The notes: a model not told the origin generated them from the letters alone. A DNA stretch of 14,899 nt from an uncultured Eubacteriales bacterium (GCA_900546295.1 URCK01000039.1:1-14899); one strand, 5' to 3'. Shown: positions 7,007 to 14,284, numbered from the stretch's first letter. Translations and numbers: made by a program.

Positions 7007-7043
7007 AGCCACTTAACGCTTTTTGCCCAAAAAGGGGGAACTT

Positions 7044-8249
7044 ATGAAGACCAACAAGACCTACCTCCGCCTTGGCGCCACGCTGGTAGCCTCGGCGTGC
7101 CTGGTACTGGTGTTTTACGATACGTTTTTCCAGTCCCGCGTCCTGCTCGACTTTTTCGACAAGCTCACAGGCGTGCTCTCGCCGGTCATCTACGGCCTCG
7201 CCTTTTCCTACCTGCTCGCGCCCATCGTCGACTTTTTCGGCCGCTGCATCGAGCGCGCCTTTCCGAAAGCCAAGGCCTCTGTCGTCCGCGCTCTGAGCAT
7301 CCTCATCACATGGCTTTGCGCCATCGCGATGATCTACCTCATGTTCTCCATCCTCATCCCCGAGCTGGTCGAGAGCGTAAAGACCCTCGCGGCCAACTTT
7401 GAAAGCTACTACAAGACCGTTTATAACTGGGTGACGGCGCTTGTGGAGAATGAAAACCTCTTCTCCGACGAGGTCCTCTCCGATCAGGTGCTCTCCGCGC
7501 TCAACGACTACTACGATAAGCTCGTCAAGTGGATCACCGATACCGTCATCCCGCAGGCGCAGGTCGCCATCGTCGCCGTGACGGGCGGCATCTGGAGCGT
7601 CATCATCTTCCTCAAGAACCTGCTCATCGGCATGATGATCTCGGTGTATCTGCTCGCGCGCAAGGAGGGCTTTGCCCGCCAGTCGAAAAAGCTGCTCTAC
7701 GCCATCCTGCCCGAAACGCCCTATCGCCGCACGCTGCGCGCCGTGGCCGAGGCCGACCGCATCTTCAGCGGCTTCGTGCGCGGAAAGCTGCTCGATTCGC
7801 TCATCATCGGCATCATCTGCTTCATCTGCTGCTCGATCTTCAAATTCCCCTATACGCCCATCATTTCGGTCTTCGTGGGCGTGACGAACATCATCCCTAT
7901 CTTCGGCCCCTTCCTCGGCGCCGTTCCGAGCGCCTTCCTCATCCTGCTCGTCAATCCCAGGCAGTGTTTGTACTTCATCCTCTTCATCATCGCCCTCCAG
8001 CAGTTCGACGGCAACATCTTAGGCCCCAAGATCCTCGGCAAATCCACCGGCATTTCGAGCTTCTGGGTCATTGTGGCCATCGTGGTCGGCGGCGGCTTCG
8101 GCGGCGTTCTCGGCATGTTCCTCGGCGTGCCGATCTTCGCCTGCATCAACTCGCTTGTGAACTGGTTCACGGGCCGCAGCCTTGAGAAAAAGGGCGCGAC
8201 GGAGGAACTGTTCGACCCCGCCCCCGCTCCCGGCGAAAAAAAGGAATGA
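7044..8249 (+). CDS. AI-2E family transporter (PF01594) membrane protein
   Basis: A 401-residue polytopic inner-membrane protein of the AI-2E exporter-like family, whose members have been linked to autoinducer-2 or ion export. It has two N-terminal hydrophobic pairs (about 10-28 and 42-62, then 83-106), a hydrophilic middle domain (about 107-170), and a C-terminal membrane half. That half carries the family blocks GKLLDSLIIGIICF (247-260), TNIIPIFGPFLGAVPSAF (281-298), QQFDGNILGPKILG and a glycine-rich GGGFGGVLGMFLGVP. I choose the ATG at 7044, preceded by AGGGGG, over an in-frame TTG at 7023. It ends seven bases before the DUF3810 gene, so the two are cotranscribed. The substrate is unknown. 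Confidence 0.9.
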   Translation: MKTNKTYLRLGATLVASACLVLVFYDTFFQSRVLLDFFDKLTGVLSPVIYGLAFSYLLAPIVDFFGRCIERAFPKAKASVVRALSILITWLCAIAMIYLMFSILIPELVESVKTLAANFESYYKTVYNWVTALVENENLFSDEVLSDQVLSALNDYYDKLVKWITDTVIPQAQVAIVAVTGGIWSVIIFLKNLLIGMMISVYLLARKEGFARQSKKLLYAILPETPYRRTLRAVAEADRIFSGFVRGKLLDSLIIGIICFICCSIFKFPYTPIISVFVGVTNIIPIFGPFLGAVPSAFLILLVNPRQCLYFILFIIALQQFDGNILGPKILGKSTGISSFWVIVAIVVGGGFGGVLGMFLGVPIFACINSLVNWFTGRSLEKKGATEELFDPAPAPGEKKE

Positions 8250-8256
8250 CGCGCGC

Positions 8257-9339
8257 ATGAAGGCATTTTACCGCGAAAACAAAGGACTGCACCGCTGGCT
8301 TTTTGCCTGCGGCGCGGTCCTTGTGCTCTTTTATCTGCTGCGCGCGAGCCGCGCGGCGGCGAACATTCTCGTCTACGACGTCACGCTGCCCTTTGAGCAG
8401 CTCTGCGGCCGGGCCTGCGCGGCGCTGCCGTTCTCGGTGGCGGAGCTTTTGTATGTGCTCGCAGCGGTCACGGCGGTCATCCTGCTCGTGCGGATGGCGC
8501 GCTATCTCGTCAAGGCGCGCAAAAAAGGGCGCGCCGCGTACCGCTGCGCGCTCTTCGTGCTCGACTTGTGTCTCACGATCTACGCCGCGTTTTCGCTGCT
8601 CTGGGGCGTGAACTACCGTGCGGACGATTTCTGTGACAAAAGCGGTCTGTCGCCCGAGCCTGTCGCCTACGAAGACCTGCTGCGCGTCACGCGCCGCTTT
8701 GCAAACCGCCTGACGCTTGCCTCCAAGGAGGTCGAGCGCGACGAAAACGGTCTCTTCTCCGCCGGGCGCGAGGACATCCTCGCCTACGCCGACACGGTCT
8801 ATGACTGCCTCTACGATGAGTTTCCCTTCCTCGACCTGCCCGACCATAAGCCCAAGGGCATTGCTTTTTCGAAGGTCATGAGCGCGATGAACTTTACGGG
8901 CTTCTACTTTCCCTTCACGGGCGAGTCGAACGTCAACATGGACTCCCCCGCGATGCTGCTCGCCTCGACCTGCGCGCACGAGCTTGCGCACCAGCGCGGT
9001 ATCGCCTCCGAGCAGCAGTGCAACTTTCTCGCAGTCCTCGCCTGCACGCGCTGCGACGACGCGAATTACAACTACTCGGGCTGGCTGCTCGGCTACATCC
9101 ACCTCTCCAACGCCCTCTACCGCGCCGACCGCGAGGCGTGGCAGGAGGTGCGCGACGGCCTTCCCGCCGAGGTGCTTGCGGACCTTCGCTCCAACAGCGC
9201 CTACTGGTCGCGCTATCGCGGCCTGACCGCGGCCTTCACTCAGTCGCTCAACGACAAAATGATCAAAAACTACGGCGACGCGCTCGGCACGCAAAGCTAC
9301 GGCGCGGTCGTCGATCTGCTCGTGGCGTACTACTCCTGA
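8257..9339 (+). CDS. DUF3810 membrane protein with HEXXH zinc-protease-like motif
   Basis: A 360-residue protein of the DUF3810 family. Three hydrophobic segments (about 14-30, 60-79 and 97-117) anchor it. The rest carries MNFTGFYFPFTGESNVN (about 211-227) and then HELAHQRGIASE (241-252), an HEXXH zinc-binding motif with E252 a possible third ligand. A glycine-tyrosine-rich WLLGYIHLSNALYR follows. The ATG at 8257 has AAGGAA 11 bases upstream, and earlier in-frame codons overlap the AI-2E-family gene. The catalytic motif and topology suggest a membrane-bound peptidase, but no substrate is known to me. Its last ten bases overlap the end of the convergent ABC ATPase gene, so no terminator fits between them. 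Confidence 0.85.
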   Translation: MKAFYRENKGLHRWLFACGAVLVLFYLLRASRAAANILVYDVTLPFEQLCGRACAALPFSVAELLYVLAAVTAVILLVRMARYLVKARKKGRAAYRCALFVLDLCLTIYAAFSLLWGVNYRADDFCDKSGLSPEPVAYEDLLRVTRRFANRLTLASKEVERDENGLFSAGREDILAYADTVYDCLYDEFPFLDLPDHKPKGIAFSKVMSAMNFTGFYFPFTGESNVNMDSPAMLLASTCAHELAHQRGIASEQQCNFLAVLACTRCDDANYNYSGWLLGYIHLSNALYRADREAWQEVRDGLPAEVLADLRSNSAYWSRYRGLTAAFTQSLNDKMIKNYGDALGTQSYGAVVDLLVAYYS

Positions 9340-10100
9340 AGCGTTTCCCGGTAGGAGCGCAAAAACGCTTTCGTTCTCTCCTGCTGCGGGTCGTCAAAGA
9401 CCTGCCGGGGGCTTCCTTGCTCCACGATGACGCCGCCGTCCAGAAAAACGACGCGGTCGCTCACCGCGCGGGCGAAGGGCATCTCGTGCGTCACAATGAG
9501 CATCGTCATGTGCTCGTCGGCAAGAGAGCGGATGACGCGCAGCACCTCGCCCGTGAGCAGCGGGTCGAGCGCGGAGGTCGGCTCGTCGAAAAAGAGGATG
9601 TCCGGCTTCATCGCAAGCGCGCGGGCGATGGCCACGCGCTGCTGCTGCCCGCCCGAGAGCTGATAGGGGTAGGCGTTTTCCTTGCCCGCAAGGCCCATCT
9701 TGTCGAGCAGCGCCGCCGCCTCGTCCTCCACCTCGGCCCTGGCGCGCTTTTGCACGCAAACGGGCGCGTCGCAGACGTTTTTGAGCACCGTATAGTGCGG
9801 GAAAAGATCGAACTGCTGGAACACAAGGCCAAATTTCCGCCGCGCCTGACGCAGCGCGGCCCTGCCCGCGTAAACGCTCCGATCCCCCTCCTCGCGGGCG
9901 CAGACCGTCTCGCCGTAGGCAAGCGTTCCCGCGTCCAGCGTCTCAAGGAGCGTCGCGCAGCGCAGCAGCGTCGATTTTCCGCCGCCCGACGGGCCGATGA
10001 CAGACACGACCTCGCCCTGCTCGATGCGCAGCGACACGCCCCGCAAAACCTCAAGCGCGCCGAAGGCCTTGCGCGCGTTGCTGATCTCAAATACCGGCAT
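9330..10100 (-). CDS. Polar amino acid ABC transporter ATP-binding protein
   Basis: A 256-residue ATPase of the GlnQ/ArtP type that powers amino acid import with the permease encoded 15 bases upstream. It has Walker A GPSGGGKST (36-44), Q-loop FQQFDLFPH (94-102), signature LSGGQQQR (148-155), Walker B ILFFDEPTSALDP (168-180) and switch H205 (VTHE). Length is slightly above the usual 240-250 because of an insertion around residues 68-85. The ATG at 10100 has GAGGAGG upstream. It is the last gene of the importer operon, and its 3' end overlaps the convergent DUF3810 gene by ten bases. Confidence 0.95.
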   Translation of the reverse strand: MPVFEISNARKAFGALEVLRGVSLRIEQGEVVSVIGPSGGGKSTLLRCATLLETLDAGTLAYGETVCAREEGDRSVYAGRAALRQARRKFGLVFQQFDLFPHYTVLKNVCDAPVCVQKRARAEVEDEAAALLDKMGLAGKENAYPYQLSGGQQQRVAIARALAMKPDILFFDEPTSALDPLLTGEVLRVIRSLADEHMTMLIVTHEMPFARAVSDRVVFLDGGVIVEQGSPRQVFDDPQQERTKAFLRSYRETLQE

Positions 10101-10115
10101 GGTTCGCCCCTCCTC

Positions 10116-10772
10116 TCAGCGGTAATAGCCCATGGCTTTTTCGCAGCGCTCCATCAAAAAGGCCATGGCATAGTTGAAAACATAGTAAAAGACGCCTGCC
10201 GCCACCAGCGCCAGCATGCCCGGCGTGTTCGGCGAGGCAACGATCTGCTTGGCGCGCGTAAACATCTCCACCGTGCCGATGACCGACGCAAGCGAGGTGT
10301 CCTTCACGAGCGTGATGACCTCGTTCGTCACGCTCGGGATGACGCGTTTGACCATCTGCGGCAGGATGATACGGAAAAAGGTCTGTCCCTTCGTGTAGCC
10401 GAGCACCTCGGCCGCTTCAAATTGCCCGCGCGGGATGGATTCGAGTCCGCCGCGGTAAATTTCGGCAAAGTACGCCGCATAGTTGATGACAAATGCGACG
10501 ATGACCGCCGTAAAGCGCCAGTTGCCCGGCACCGTAACGCCGAGCAGGAGCTTCGGGCCGTAGAAAACGACCATCAGCTGAAGCATCAGGGGCGTTCCGC
10601 GCATGATGGAGATGTAGGCCTTGACGAACCAGCGCAGGGGGGATATGCGGCTGCGCCGCCCGAACATCACGGCAAGGCCCAGCGGCAGCGAAAAAAGCAG
10701 CGTCAAGGCAAAGATCAGCAGCGATGTGACAAAGCCCTGCGCAAGCAGAGAGAGCATCGTGGATACGGTCAT
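10116..10772 (-). CDS. Polar amino acid ABC transporter permease
   Basis: A 218-residue inner-membrane permease of the HisM/GlnP family. The N-terminal helix SLLAQGFVTSLLIFALTLLF, then RGTPLMLQL (58-66), AAYFAEIYRGG (99-109) and the EAA loop IPRGQFEAAEVLGY (113-126), which docks the ATPase, identify it. The last helix is near 187-206. I choose the ATG at 10772, which has GGAGG seven bases upstream and starts at the family N-terminus; an upstream in-frame ATG at 10850 would add 26 residues encoded by the hairpin region. The gene is encoded with the ATPase downstream and the binding protein upstream, and one permease chain probably homodimerises. The amino acid carried cannot be told. Confidence 0.93.
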   Translation of the reverse strand: MTVSTMLSLLAQGFVTSLLIFALTLLFSLPLGLAVMFGRRSRISPLRWFVKAYISIMRGTPLMLQLMVVFYGPKLLLGVTVPGNWRFTAVIVAFVINYAAYFAEIYRGGLESIPRGQFEAAEVLGYTKGQTFFRIILPQMVKRVIPSVTNEVITLVKDTSLASVIGTVEMFTRAKQIVASPNTPGMLALVAAGVFYYVFNYAMAFLMERCEKAMGYYR

Positions 10773-10800
10773 AGCATTTCCTCCGTTTGTTGCTGAAAGT

Positions 10801-10834
10801 GGGAAAAGCGGGGGCTTTCGCCCCCGCTCTCCCT
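10801..10834 (-). terminator. GC-rich hairpin between binding protein and permease genes
   Basis: On the minus strand, GGGAGAGCGGGGG pairs with CCCCCGCTTTTCC over 13 bases (two G-T pairs) around a C(GAAA)G tetraloop, an unusually stable cap. The T-run is short and partly inside the stem. It is likely a partial terminator or an RNA end protector that keeps binding-protein transcript above permease levels. Confidence 0.6.
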
Positions 10835-10858
10835 GAGAGAGGATGGACACCTATGAAT

Positions 10859-10877
10859 CAATTGTGTTTCACAATTG
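10859..10877 (-). repeat. Perfect 8-base inverted repeat just after the binding protein gene
   Basis: CAATTGTG (10859-10866) and CACAATTG (10870-10877) flank a three-base spacer, 13 bases past the binding-protein stop codon. With the GC-rich hairpin it makes a double stem-loop between the cistrons. It might instead be a protein-binding operator. Confidence 0.5.
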
Positions 10878-10889
10878 CACGGATCTTAC

Positions 10890-11723
10890 TTATTTTTCGA
10901 TGAGGCACAGGCTGTCGATCACAAGGCCCTGATCGACATAGTTCTGCGCGATCTTCAGCATGGTGCCGTCCTCGGCCATCTTCAAAAGCTCCGCGTTCAC
11001 TGCGTCGCGCAGCTCCGTGTTGCCTTTGAGGAAACCGATGGCATACTGCTCGGTGGAAAGAGGCTCATCGAGGATGACATAGTCGCCGTCGTTGTTCGCG
11101 ATCTGATACTGCGCAACGCCGAGGTCAGCGGCCACGGCGTCCACCGTGCCCTGCGCTAAGTCCATAAAGCCCATGTTGTAGTCGCCAAGCTCCACGACCT
11201 CTTTGAGAGAAGACTTGAACGCCTCGTCTTCGTTGATCGCGTCCACCGCGGAGGAGGCTGCCTGTGCCATCACGCTCTTGCCGGCGAGGTCGGCGAGCGA
11301 AGTGATGCCGCTGTCCGCCTTGACGACGAGCACAATGGAGTTATCCACATAGGGATCGGACCAGGTGTAGTCATTTTCGCGTCCGGTGTAGGTAAAGCCG
11401 TTCCAGATGCAGTTGATCGTGCCGCTCGAGAGCTCGGCGTCCTTGCTGTTCCAGTCGATGGCCACAGCCTCAAACTCCCAGCCGAGACGCGCGCACAGCT
11501 CCTTGGCCATCGCAAGGTCGAAGCCGTCGTAGCTGCCGTCGGCGGCGATGAAGCCGAACGGGGGAAACTCGGCGTCAAAGCCGACGATCAGCTTCTGCGT
11601 CGTCTCGCCACCCTGCGTGTCCTGCGCATCGCCGGTATCGTCGGCGGTGTCGTTCTTGCTGCCGCAGGCGGCAAGGGACAGTATCAGTACGGCGGCCAGC
11701 GCCAGCGCCCATAGCTTTTTCAT
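10890..11723 (-). CDS. Amino acid ABC transporter substrate-binding lipoprotein
   Basis: A 277-residue extracytoplasmic solute-binding protein of family 3. It begins with a lipoprotein signal peptide, MKKLWALALAAVLILSLAAC, with lipobox LAAC and lipidated C20. An acidic linker (about 22-43) follows. The mature domain has KLIVGFDAEFPPFGF, YDGFDLAMAKELCARLGW, DAELSSGTINCIWNGFT and a C-terminal lobe ending in NYVDQGLV. It captures an amino acid outside the membrane and hands it to the permease-ATPase pair downstream. The ATG at 11723 is preceded by AGGAGGA at good spacing. Ligand identity is not readable by eye; polar or sulfur-containing amino acids are typical of near relatives. Confidence 0.94.
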   Translation of the reverse strand: MKKLWALALAAVLILSLAACGSKNDTADDTGDAQDTQGGETTQKLIVGFDAEFPPFGFIAADGSYDGFDLAMAKELCARLGWEFEAVAIDWNSKDAELSSGTINCIWNGFTYTGRENDYTWSDPYVDNSIVLVVKADSGITSLADLAGKSVMAQAASSAVDAINEDEAFKSSLKEVVELGDYNMGFMDLAQGTVDAVAADLGVAQYQIANNDGDYVILDEPLSTEQYAIGFLKGNTELRDAVNAELLKMAEDGTMLKIAQNYVDQGLVIDSLCLIEK

Positions 11724-11775
11724 CTTATGTTCCTCCTGAAATACGGCTCTCGGCCGTTTAATTTAGTGTGGTAAC

Positions 11776-11804
11776 ACGATATCACAATAAAGTGTATTCG
11801 TAAA
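11776..11804 (-). promoter_or_regulatory. Candidate promoter of the amino acid importer operon
   Basis: The minus strand has TTTACG (11804-11799), 17 bases, then TATCGT (11781-11776), about 50 bases before the binding-protein ATG. Both boxes are imperfect. The spacer contains one copy of a repeated sequence (11787-11798) that could be an operator. Confidence 0.4.
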
Positions 11805-11842
11805 TATCTGTGCTTTACAAAGATAAAGCGATAAAGTGCATT
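11787..11842. repeat. Direct repeat ATAAAGTGYATT in the importer promoter region
   Basis: ATAAAGTGTATT (11787-11798) and ATAAAGTGCATT (11831-11842) agree at 11 of 12 bases and start 44 bases apart, close to four helical turns. One lies inside the candidate promoter spacer, the other upstream of it, an arrangement that fits a dimeric regulator. Confidence 0.4.
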
Positions 11843-11875
11843 TCTTTTCGCCCAATTTCACAATTCCGCCCGCCA

Positions 11876-11912
11876 AACGCCGCCCTTTGCTCCCGAAGGG
11901 CGCGTTTTTTTC
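11876..11912 (+). terminator. Orphan plus-strand terminator upstream of pgi
   Basis: CGCCCTT (11881-11887) pairs with AAGGGCG (11896-11902), and flanking AAACG/CGTTT extend the stem past one bulged base. A run of eight T's (11904-11911) follows on the plus strand. No plus-strand gene precedes it, since the importer operon runs the other way. Confidence 0.6.
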
Positions 11913-11923
11913 ACTGCTTTCGC

Positions 11924-11952
11924 TTGTTCTTTCCCCTGCCCTGTGCTACAAT
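11924..11952 (+). promoter_or_regulatory. Sigma-A promoter of pgi
   Basis: TTGTTC (11924-11929), a 17-base spacer and TACAAT (11947-11952), with TGC immediately before the -10 giving an extended -10 element. The predicted start near 11959 gives a leader of about 29 bases. Confidence 0.75.
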
Positions 11953-11987
11953 GCAGGCAGAAATGATGCTATACAGGAGGCCTTTTT

Positions 11988-13319
11988 ATGCTGTCTATTG
12001 ATGTATCTCATGCCGCGTCCTTCCTTCCCCTTCCCTATGAGGCGGCGCTGTGCCCTCGCCTTGAGCGCGCGGCGAGCTGGCTGCAGCAGGGCGGCGGAAA
12101 GGGCTCCGATTTCATCGGCTGGGTCACGCTGCCGCGCGACTACGACCGCGCGGAATATGACCGCATTCTCGCCGCGGCGAAGAAGATTCAGGGCGATTCC
12201 AAGGCGCTCGTCGTCATCGGCATCGGCGGCAGCTATCTCGGCGCGCGCGGCGTCATCGAATGCCTCTGCTCCCCGAACTATAACCTAAAGAAGAAGTCCA
12301 CGCCAAATATCTACTTCATCGGCAACGGTCTCTCCTCCGGCGCGCTTGCCGAGGTGATGGAGCTCATCGGCGAGGATGATTTCTCCGTCAACGTCATCTC
12401 CAAGTCCGGCACGACGACCGAGCCTGCCGTCGCCTTCCGCTTCTTCCGCGAAAAGCTCGAGCAAAAGTACGGCAAGGCGGGCGCTGCAAAGCGCATCTAC
12501 GCCACGACCGACGCGCACAGGGGCGCTTTGAAGGGTCTCGCCGATCAGGAGGGCTACGAGACCTTCGTCGTGCCCGATAATATCGGCGGGCGCTACAGCG
12601 TGCTCACGGCCGTGGGCCTTCTCCCCATCGCCGTTGCGGGCGTTGACCTCTCCGAGCTGATGGGCGGCGCGCAGGAGATGATGGAACTCTGCGCGCGCAA
12701 TGACTTTGCTAACCCCGCCTGGCAGTATGCTGCCATGCGCCATGAGCTCTACCGCCATGGCAAGAAGATCGAGCTGCTGGCCTGCTTCGAGCCAGCCTTC
12801 CGATTCATGGCTGAGTGGTGGAAGCAGCTCTACGGCGAGAGCGAGGGCAAGGAGGAAAAGGGCCTCTTCCCCGCAAGCGTCGACTTCACCGCCGACCTTC
12901 ACTCCATGGGCCAGTACATCCAGCAGGGCGAGCGCACGCTGCTCGAAACGGTCGTTCGCTTCACGCCCTCGGAAAAGCAGATGACCGTCCCCTTCGACGA
13001 GGCGAACGGCGACGGGCTCAACTTCCTTGCGGGTAAGCCCATGGCGTTTTTAAACCGTCAGGCCATGGACGGTACGCTCCTTGCCCATGTGGAGGGCGGC
13101 GTGCCGAACATCATCCTGAGCCTCGGCGAGAACAACGCGCGCACCATGGGCCAGCTCATCTACTTCTTTGAGTACGCCTGCGGGCTGAGCGGGTATCTCC
13201 TCGGCGTGAATCCCTTCGACCAGCCGGGCGTGGAGGCCTACAAGAAGAATATGTTCGCCCTGCTCGGCAAGCCCGGCTACGAAGAACTCGGCGAGACGCT
13301 CAAGGCACGCCTGAAGTAA
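11988..13319 (+). CDS. pgi: Glucose-6-phosphate isomerase
   Basis: Interconverts glucose-6-phosphate and fructose-6-phosphate in glycolysis and gluconeogenesis. The 443 residues match the short bacterial (Bacillus-type) form. VVIGIGGSYLGARG and ISKSGTTTEPAVAF form the phosphate-binding sugar isomerase domain. DNIGGRYSVLTAVGLLP is family signature 1, GQYIQQGERTLLET holds the catalytic glutamate, and NPFDQPGVEAYK is signature 2 with the catalytic lysine. The ATG at 11988 has a perfect AGGAGG seven bases upstream. It is transcribed alone from its own promoter. No strong terminator follows, so read-through into the P-loop gene is possible. Confidence 0.97.
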   Translation: MLSIDVSHAASFLPLPYEAALCPRLERAASWLQQGGGKGSDFIGWVTLPRDYDRAEYDRILAAAKKIQGDSKALVVIGIGGSYLGARGVIECLCSPNYNLKKKSTPNIYFIGNGLSSGALAEVMELIGEDDFSVNVISKSGTTTEPAVAFRFFREKLEQKYGKAGAAKRIYATTDAHRGALKGLADQEGYETFVVPDNIGGRYSVLTAVGLLPIAVAGVDLSELMGGAQEMMELCARNDFANPAWQYAAMRHELYRHGKKIELLACFEPAFRFMAEWWKQLYGESEGKEEKGLFPASVDFTADLHSMGQYIQQGERTLLETVVRFTPSEKQMTVPFDEANGDGLNFLAGKPMAFLNRQAMDGTLLAHVEGGVPNIILSLGENNARTMGQLIYFFEYACGLSGYLLGVNPFDQPGVEAYKKNMFALLGKPGYEELGETLKARLK

Positions 13320-13357
13320 AAATCTTCTTGAACAAAGTTGAAACTTTTGATTGAGCA

Positions 13358-13386
13358 TTGCAAAATCGTTTCATTTATGCTATGCT
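13358..13386 (+). promoter_or_regulatory. Sigma-A promoter of the small P-loop gene
   Basis: TTGCAA (13358-13363), 17 bases, TATGCT (13381-13386), with TGC directly before the -10 (extended -10). The start is expected near 13393, leaving a leader of about 56 bases. Confidence 0.7.
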
Positions 13387-13406
13387 GATTCCACCAAGAG
13401 ACCATC

Positions 13407-13425
13407 CCCCGCAAAAGAGGCGGGG
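13407..13425 (+). promoter_or_regulatory. Leader hairpin ahead of the P-loop gene
   Basis: CCCCGC (13407-13412) pairs with GCGGGG (13420-13425) around a seven-base A-rich loop. It ends ten bases before the AAAGGAG ribosome site and has no T-run. It may shield the 5' end of the message or affect translation. Confidence 0.5.
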
Positions 13426-13448
13426 AGCTATTGAAAGGAGTGATTTCT

Positions 13449-13859
13449 ATGGTCAGACTCATCATGGGTGAAAAGGGTACCGGTAAGACCAAGAAGCTGA
13501 TCGAATTGATCAACGCCACTGCGCAGGAGGATAACGGCAGCGTTGTTTGCGTCGAAGCGAAGTCTACCATGACCTTTGACCTGCACTATCACGTTCGTCT
13601 GATCTCTGCCTACGAATACGACCTGTCCAACTACGAGGCCCTGCGCGGTTTCCTGTTCGGTCTGTATGCGGGCAATTACGATATTTCCCACATTTTCATC
13701 GACAACCTCTTCAAGATCACCGGCGGCGAGTGCAACCAGGCGGCCGATGACTTCCTCAACGAGCTCGATCGTTTCAGCAACGCCACGGGCGTGAAGTTCA
13801 CGATCTCCGTCTCCGGCGACCCCGCCCTCGCCACCGACGGCATGCAGAAGTATCTGTAA
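13449..13859 (+). CDS. Small orphan P-loop NTPase-like protein, function unknown
   Basis: A 136-residue soluble protein that opens directly on a Walker A loop, IMGEKGTGKTKK (G7xxxxGKT14). A hydrophobic strand ending in IFIDN (82-86) is a plausible Walker B with D85. The middle holds EAKSTMTFDLHYHVRLIS, and the tail has the VKFTISVSGDP strand. There is no membrane segment or signal. I choose the ATG at 13449, with AAAGGAG eight bases upstream, rather than a TTG at 13431. At this length it is only about half a usual RecA- or AAA-type domain, so it may bind nucleotide without a full motor cycle. A strong promoter, leader hairpin and terminator suggest good expression. I do not recognise a named function; it resembles a conserved hypothetical of Clostridia. 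Confidence 0.85.
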   Translation: MVRLIMGEKGTGKTKKLIELINATAQEDNGSVVCVEAKSTMTFDLHYHVRLISAYEYDLSNYEALRGFLFGLYAGNYDISHIFIDNLFKITGGECNQAADDFLNELDRFSNATGVKFTISVSGDPALATDGMQKYL

Positions 13860-13878
13860 GGTTTACTTAGGCTACTAA

Positions 13879-13920
13879 TAAAAGGGACCTTCTCTCAATG
13901 CGAGAGAGGGCCCTTTTTTT
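13879..13920 (+). terminator. Intrinsic terminator of the P-loop gene
   Basis: AAAAGGG-A-CC-TTCTCTC pairs with GAGAGAGGGCCCTTTT around a short AATGC loop, with one bulged A, and ends in eight or more T's. It is the first unit of the hairpin array that follows. Confidence 0.9.
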
Positions 13921-14217
13921 ATTCCCCCCTTACGAGGGGGCGGGGGGTTGCAGCGCGCTGCGCTGCATTGATCGTGCGGCGCTGAGCGCCACTGCCAGGC
14001 AAAGGGGGTATTCTCTTTCGCAAAAGAGAATACCCTTTTTATCCCCTCACGAGGGGGTAGGGATGGCAGCGCCGATGGCGCTGCACGGGCAAAGGGGATA
14101 TTCTCTCACGTGAGAGAATATCCCCTTTTAATCCCCTAAGAGAACGGCAGGGGCGTTTCGACTTCGCCCCTGCACCCCTAACGACCAAAAGGGAGGGGCC
14201 TTGCCCCTCCTTTTTGG
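13879..14217. repeat. Tandem array of terminator-like hairpin units
   Basis: Four long hairpins, centred near 13897, 14020, 14109 and 14201, each start with AAAGGG-type and end with CCCTTTT-type arms. The best are a 38-base perfect palindrome at 14091-14128, an 18-pair stem at 14001-14040, and a 15-pair stem at 14185-14217. Between them, smaller elements recur in the same order: CCCCT-YACG-AGGGG (13925-13940, 14043-14056) and GCAGCGC-type inverted repeats with a three-base spacer (13949-13967, 14066-14084). A GC-rich 9-pair hairpin takes that place at 14147-14173. Spacing of the long hairpins is about 124, 89 and 92 bases. No coding region is credible. The arms differ between units while pairing is kept. 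Confidence 0.85.
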
Positions 14218-14284
14218 ATTATCCACCCCGCGCTTCTGACGGGGCGGCATTGCTTCGCTCGCCGCGCGCGGGGCTGCTGCTTTT

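Larger units (their letters stand above)
13860..14284. other. Gene-free stretch filled by hairpins
   Basis: The 425 bases between the P-loop gene and the 50-residue minus-strand gene hold the hairpin array (13879-14217), a small CCCCG/CGGGG inverted repeat (about 14226-14244) and the left copy of the 23-base inverted repeat (14243-14265). I see no gene here. Confidence 0.7.

Noticed and set aside
8167..9294. Minus-strand open frame of 375 codons
   Set aside because: It is antisense to the DUF3810 gene, whose HEXXH block and membrane segments are clear.
9018..10796. Plus-strand open frame of 592 codons
   Set aside because: It starts inside the DUF3810 gene in another frame and crosses the ABC ATPase and permease genes antisense. 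The Arg/His/Ala-rich product shows no domain.
13320..13357. Terminator for pgi
   Set aside because: Only a weak AAAGT/ACTTT pairing is present, with no real T-run.
13879..14217. CRISPR array
   Set aside because: The repeats are long hairpins of unequal sequence with about 90-base spacing and no uniform repeat-spacer pattern, and no cas gene is near.
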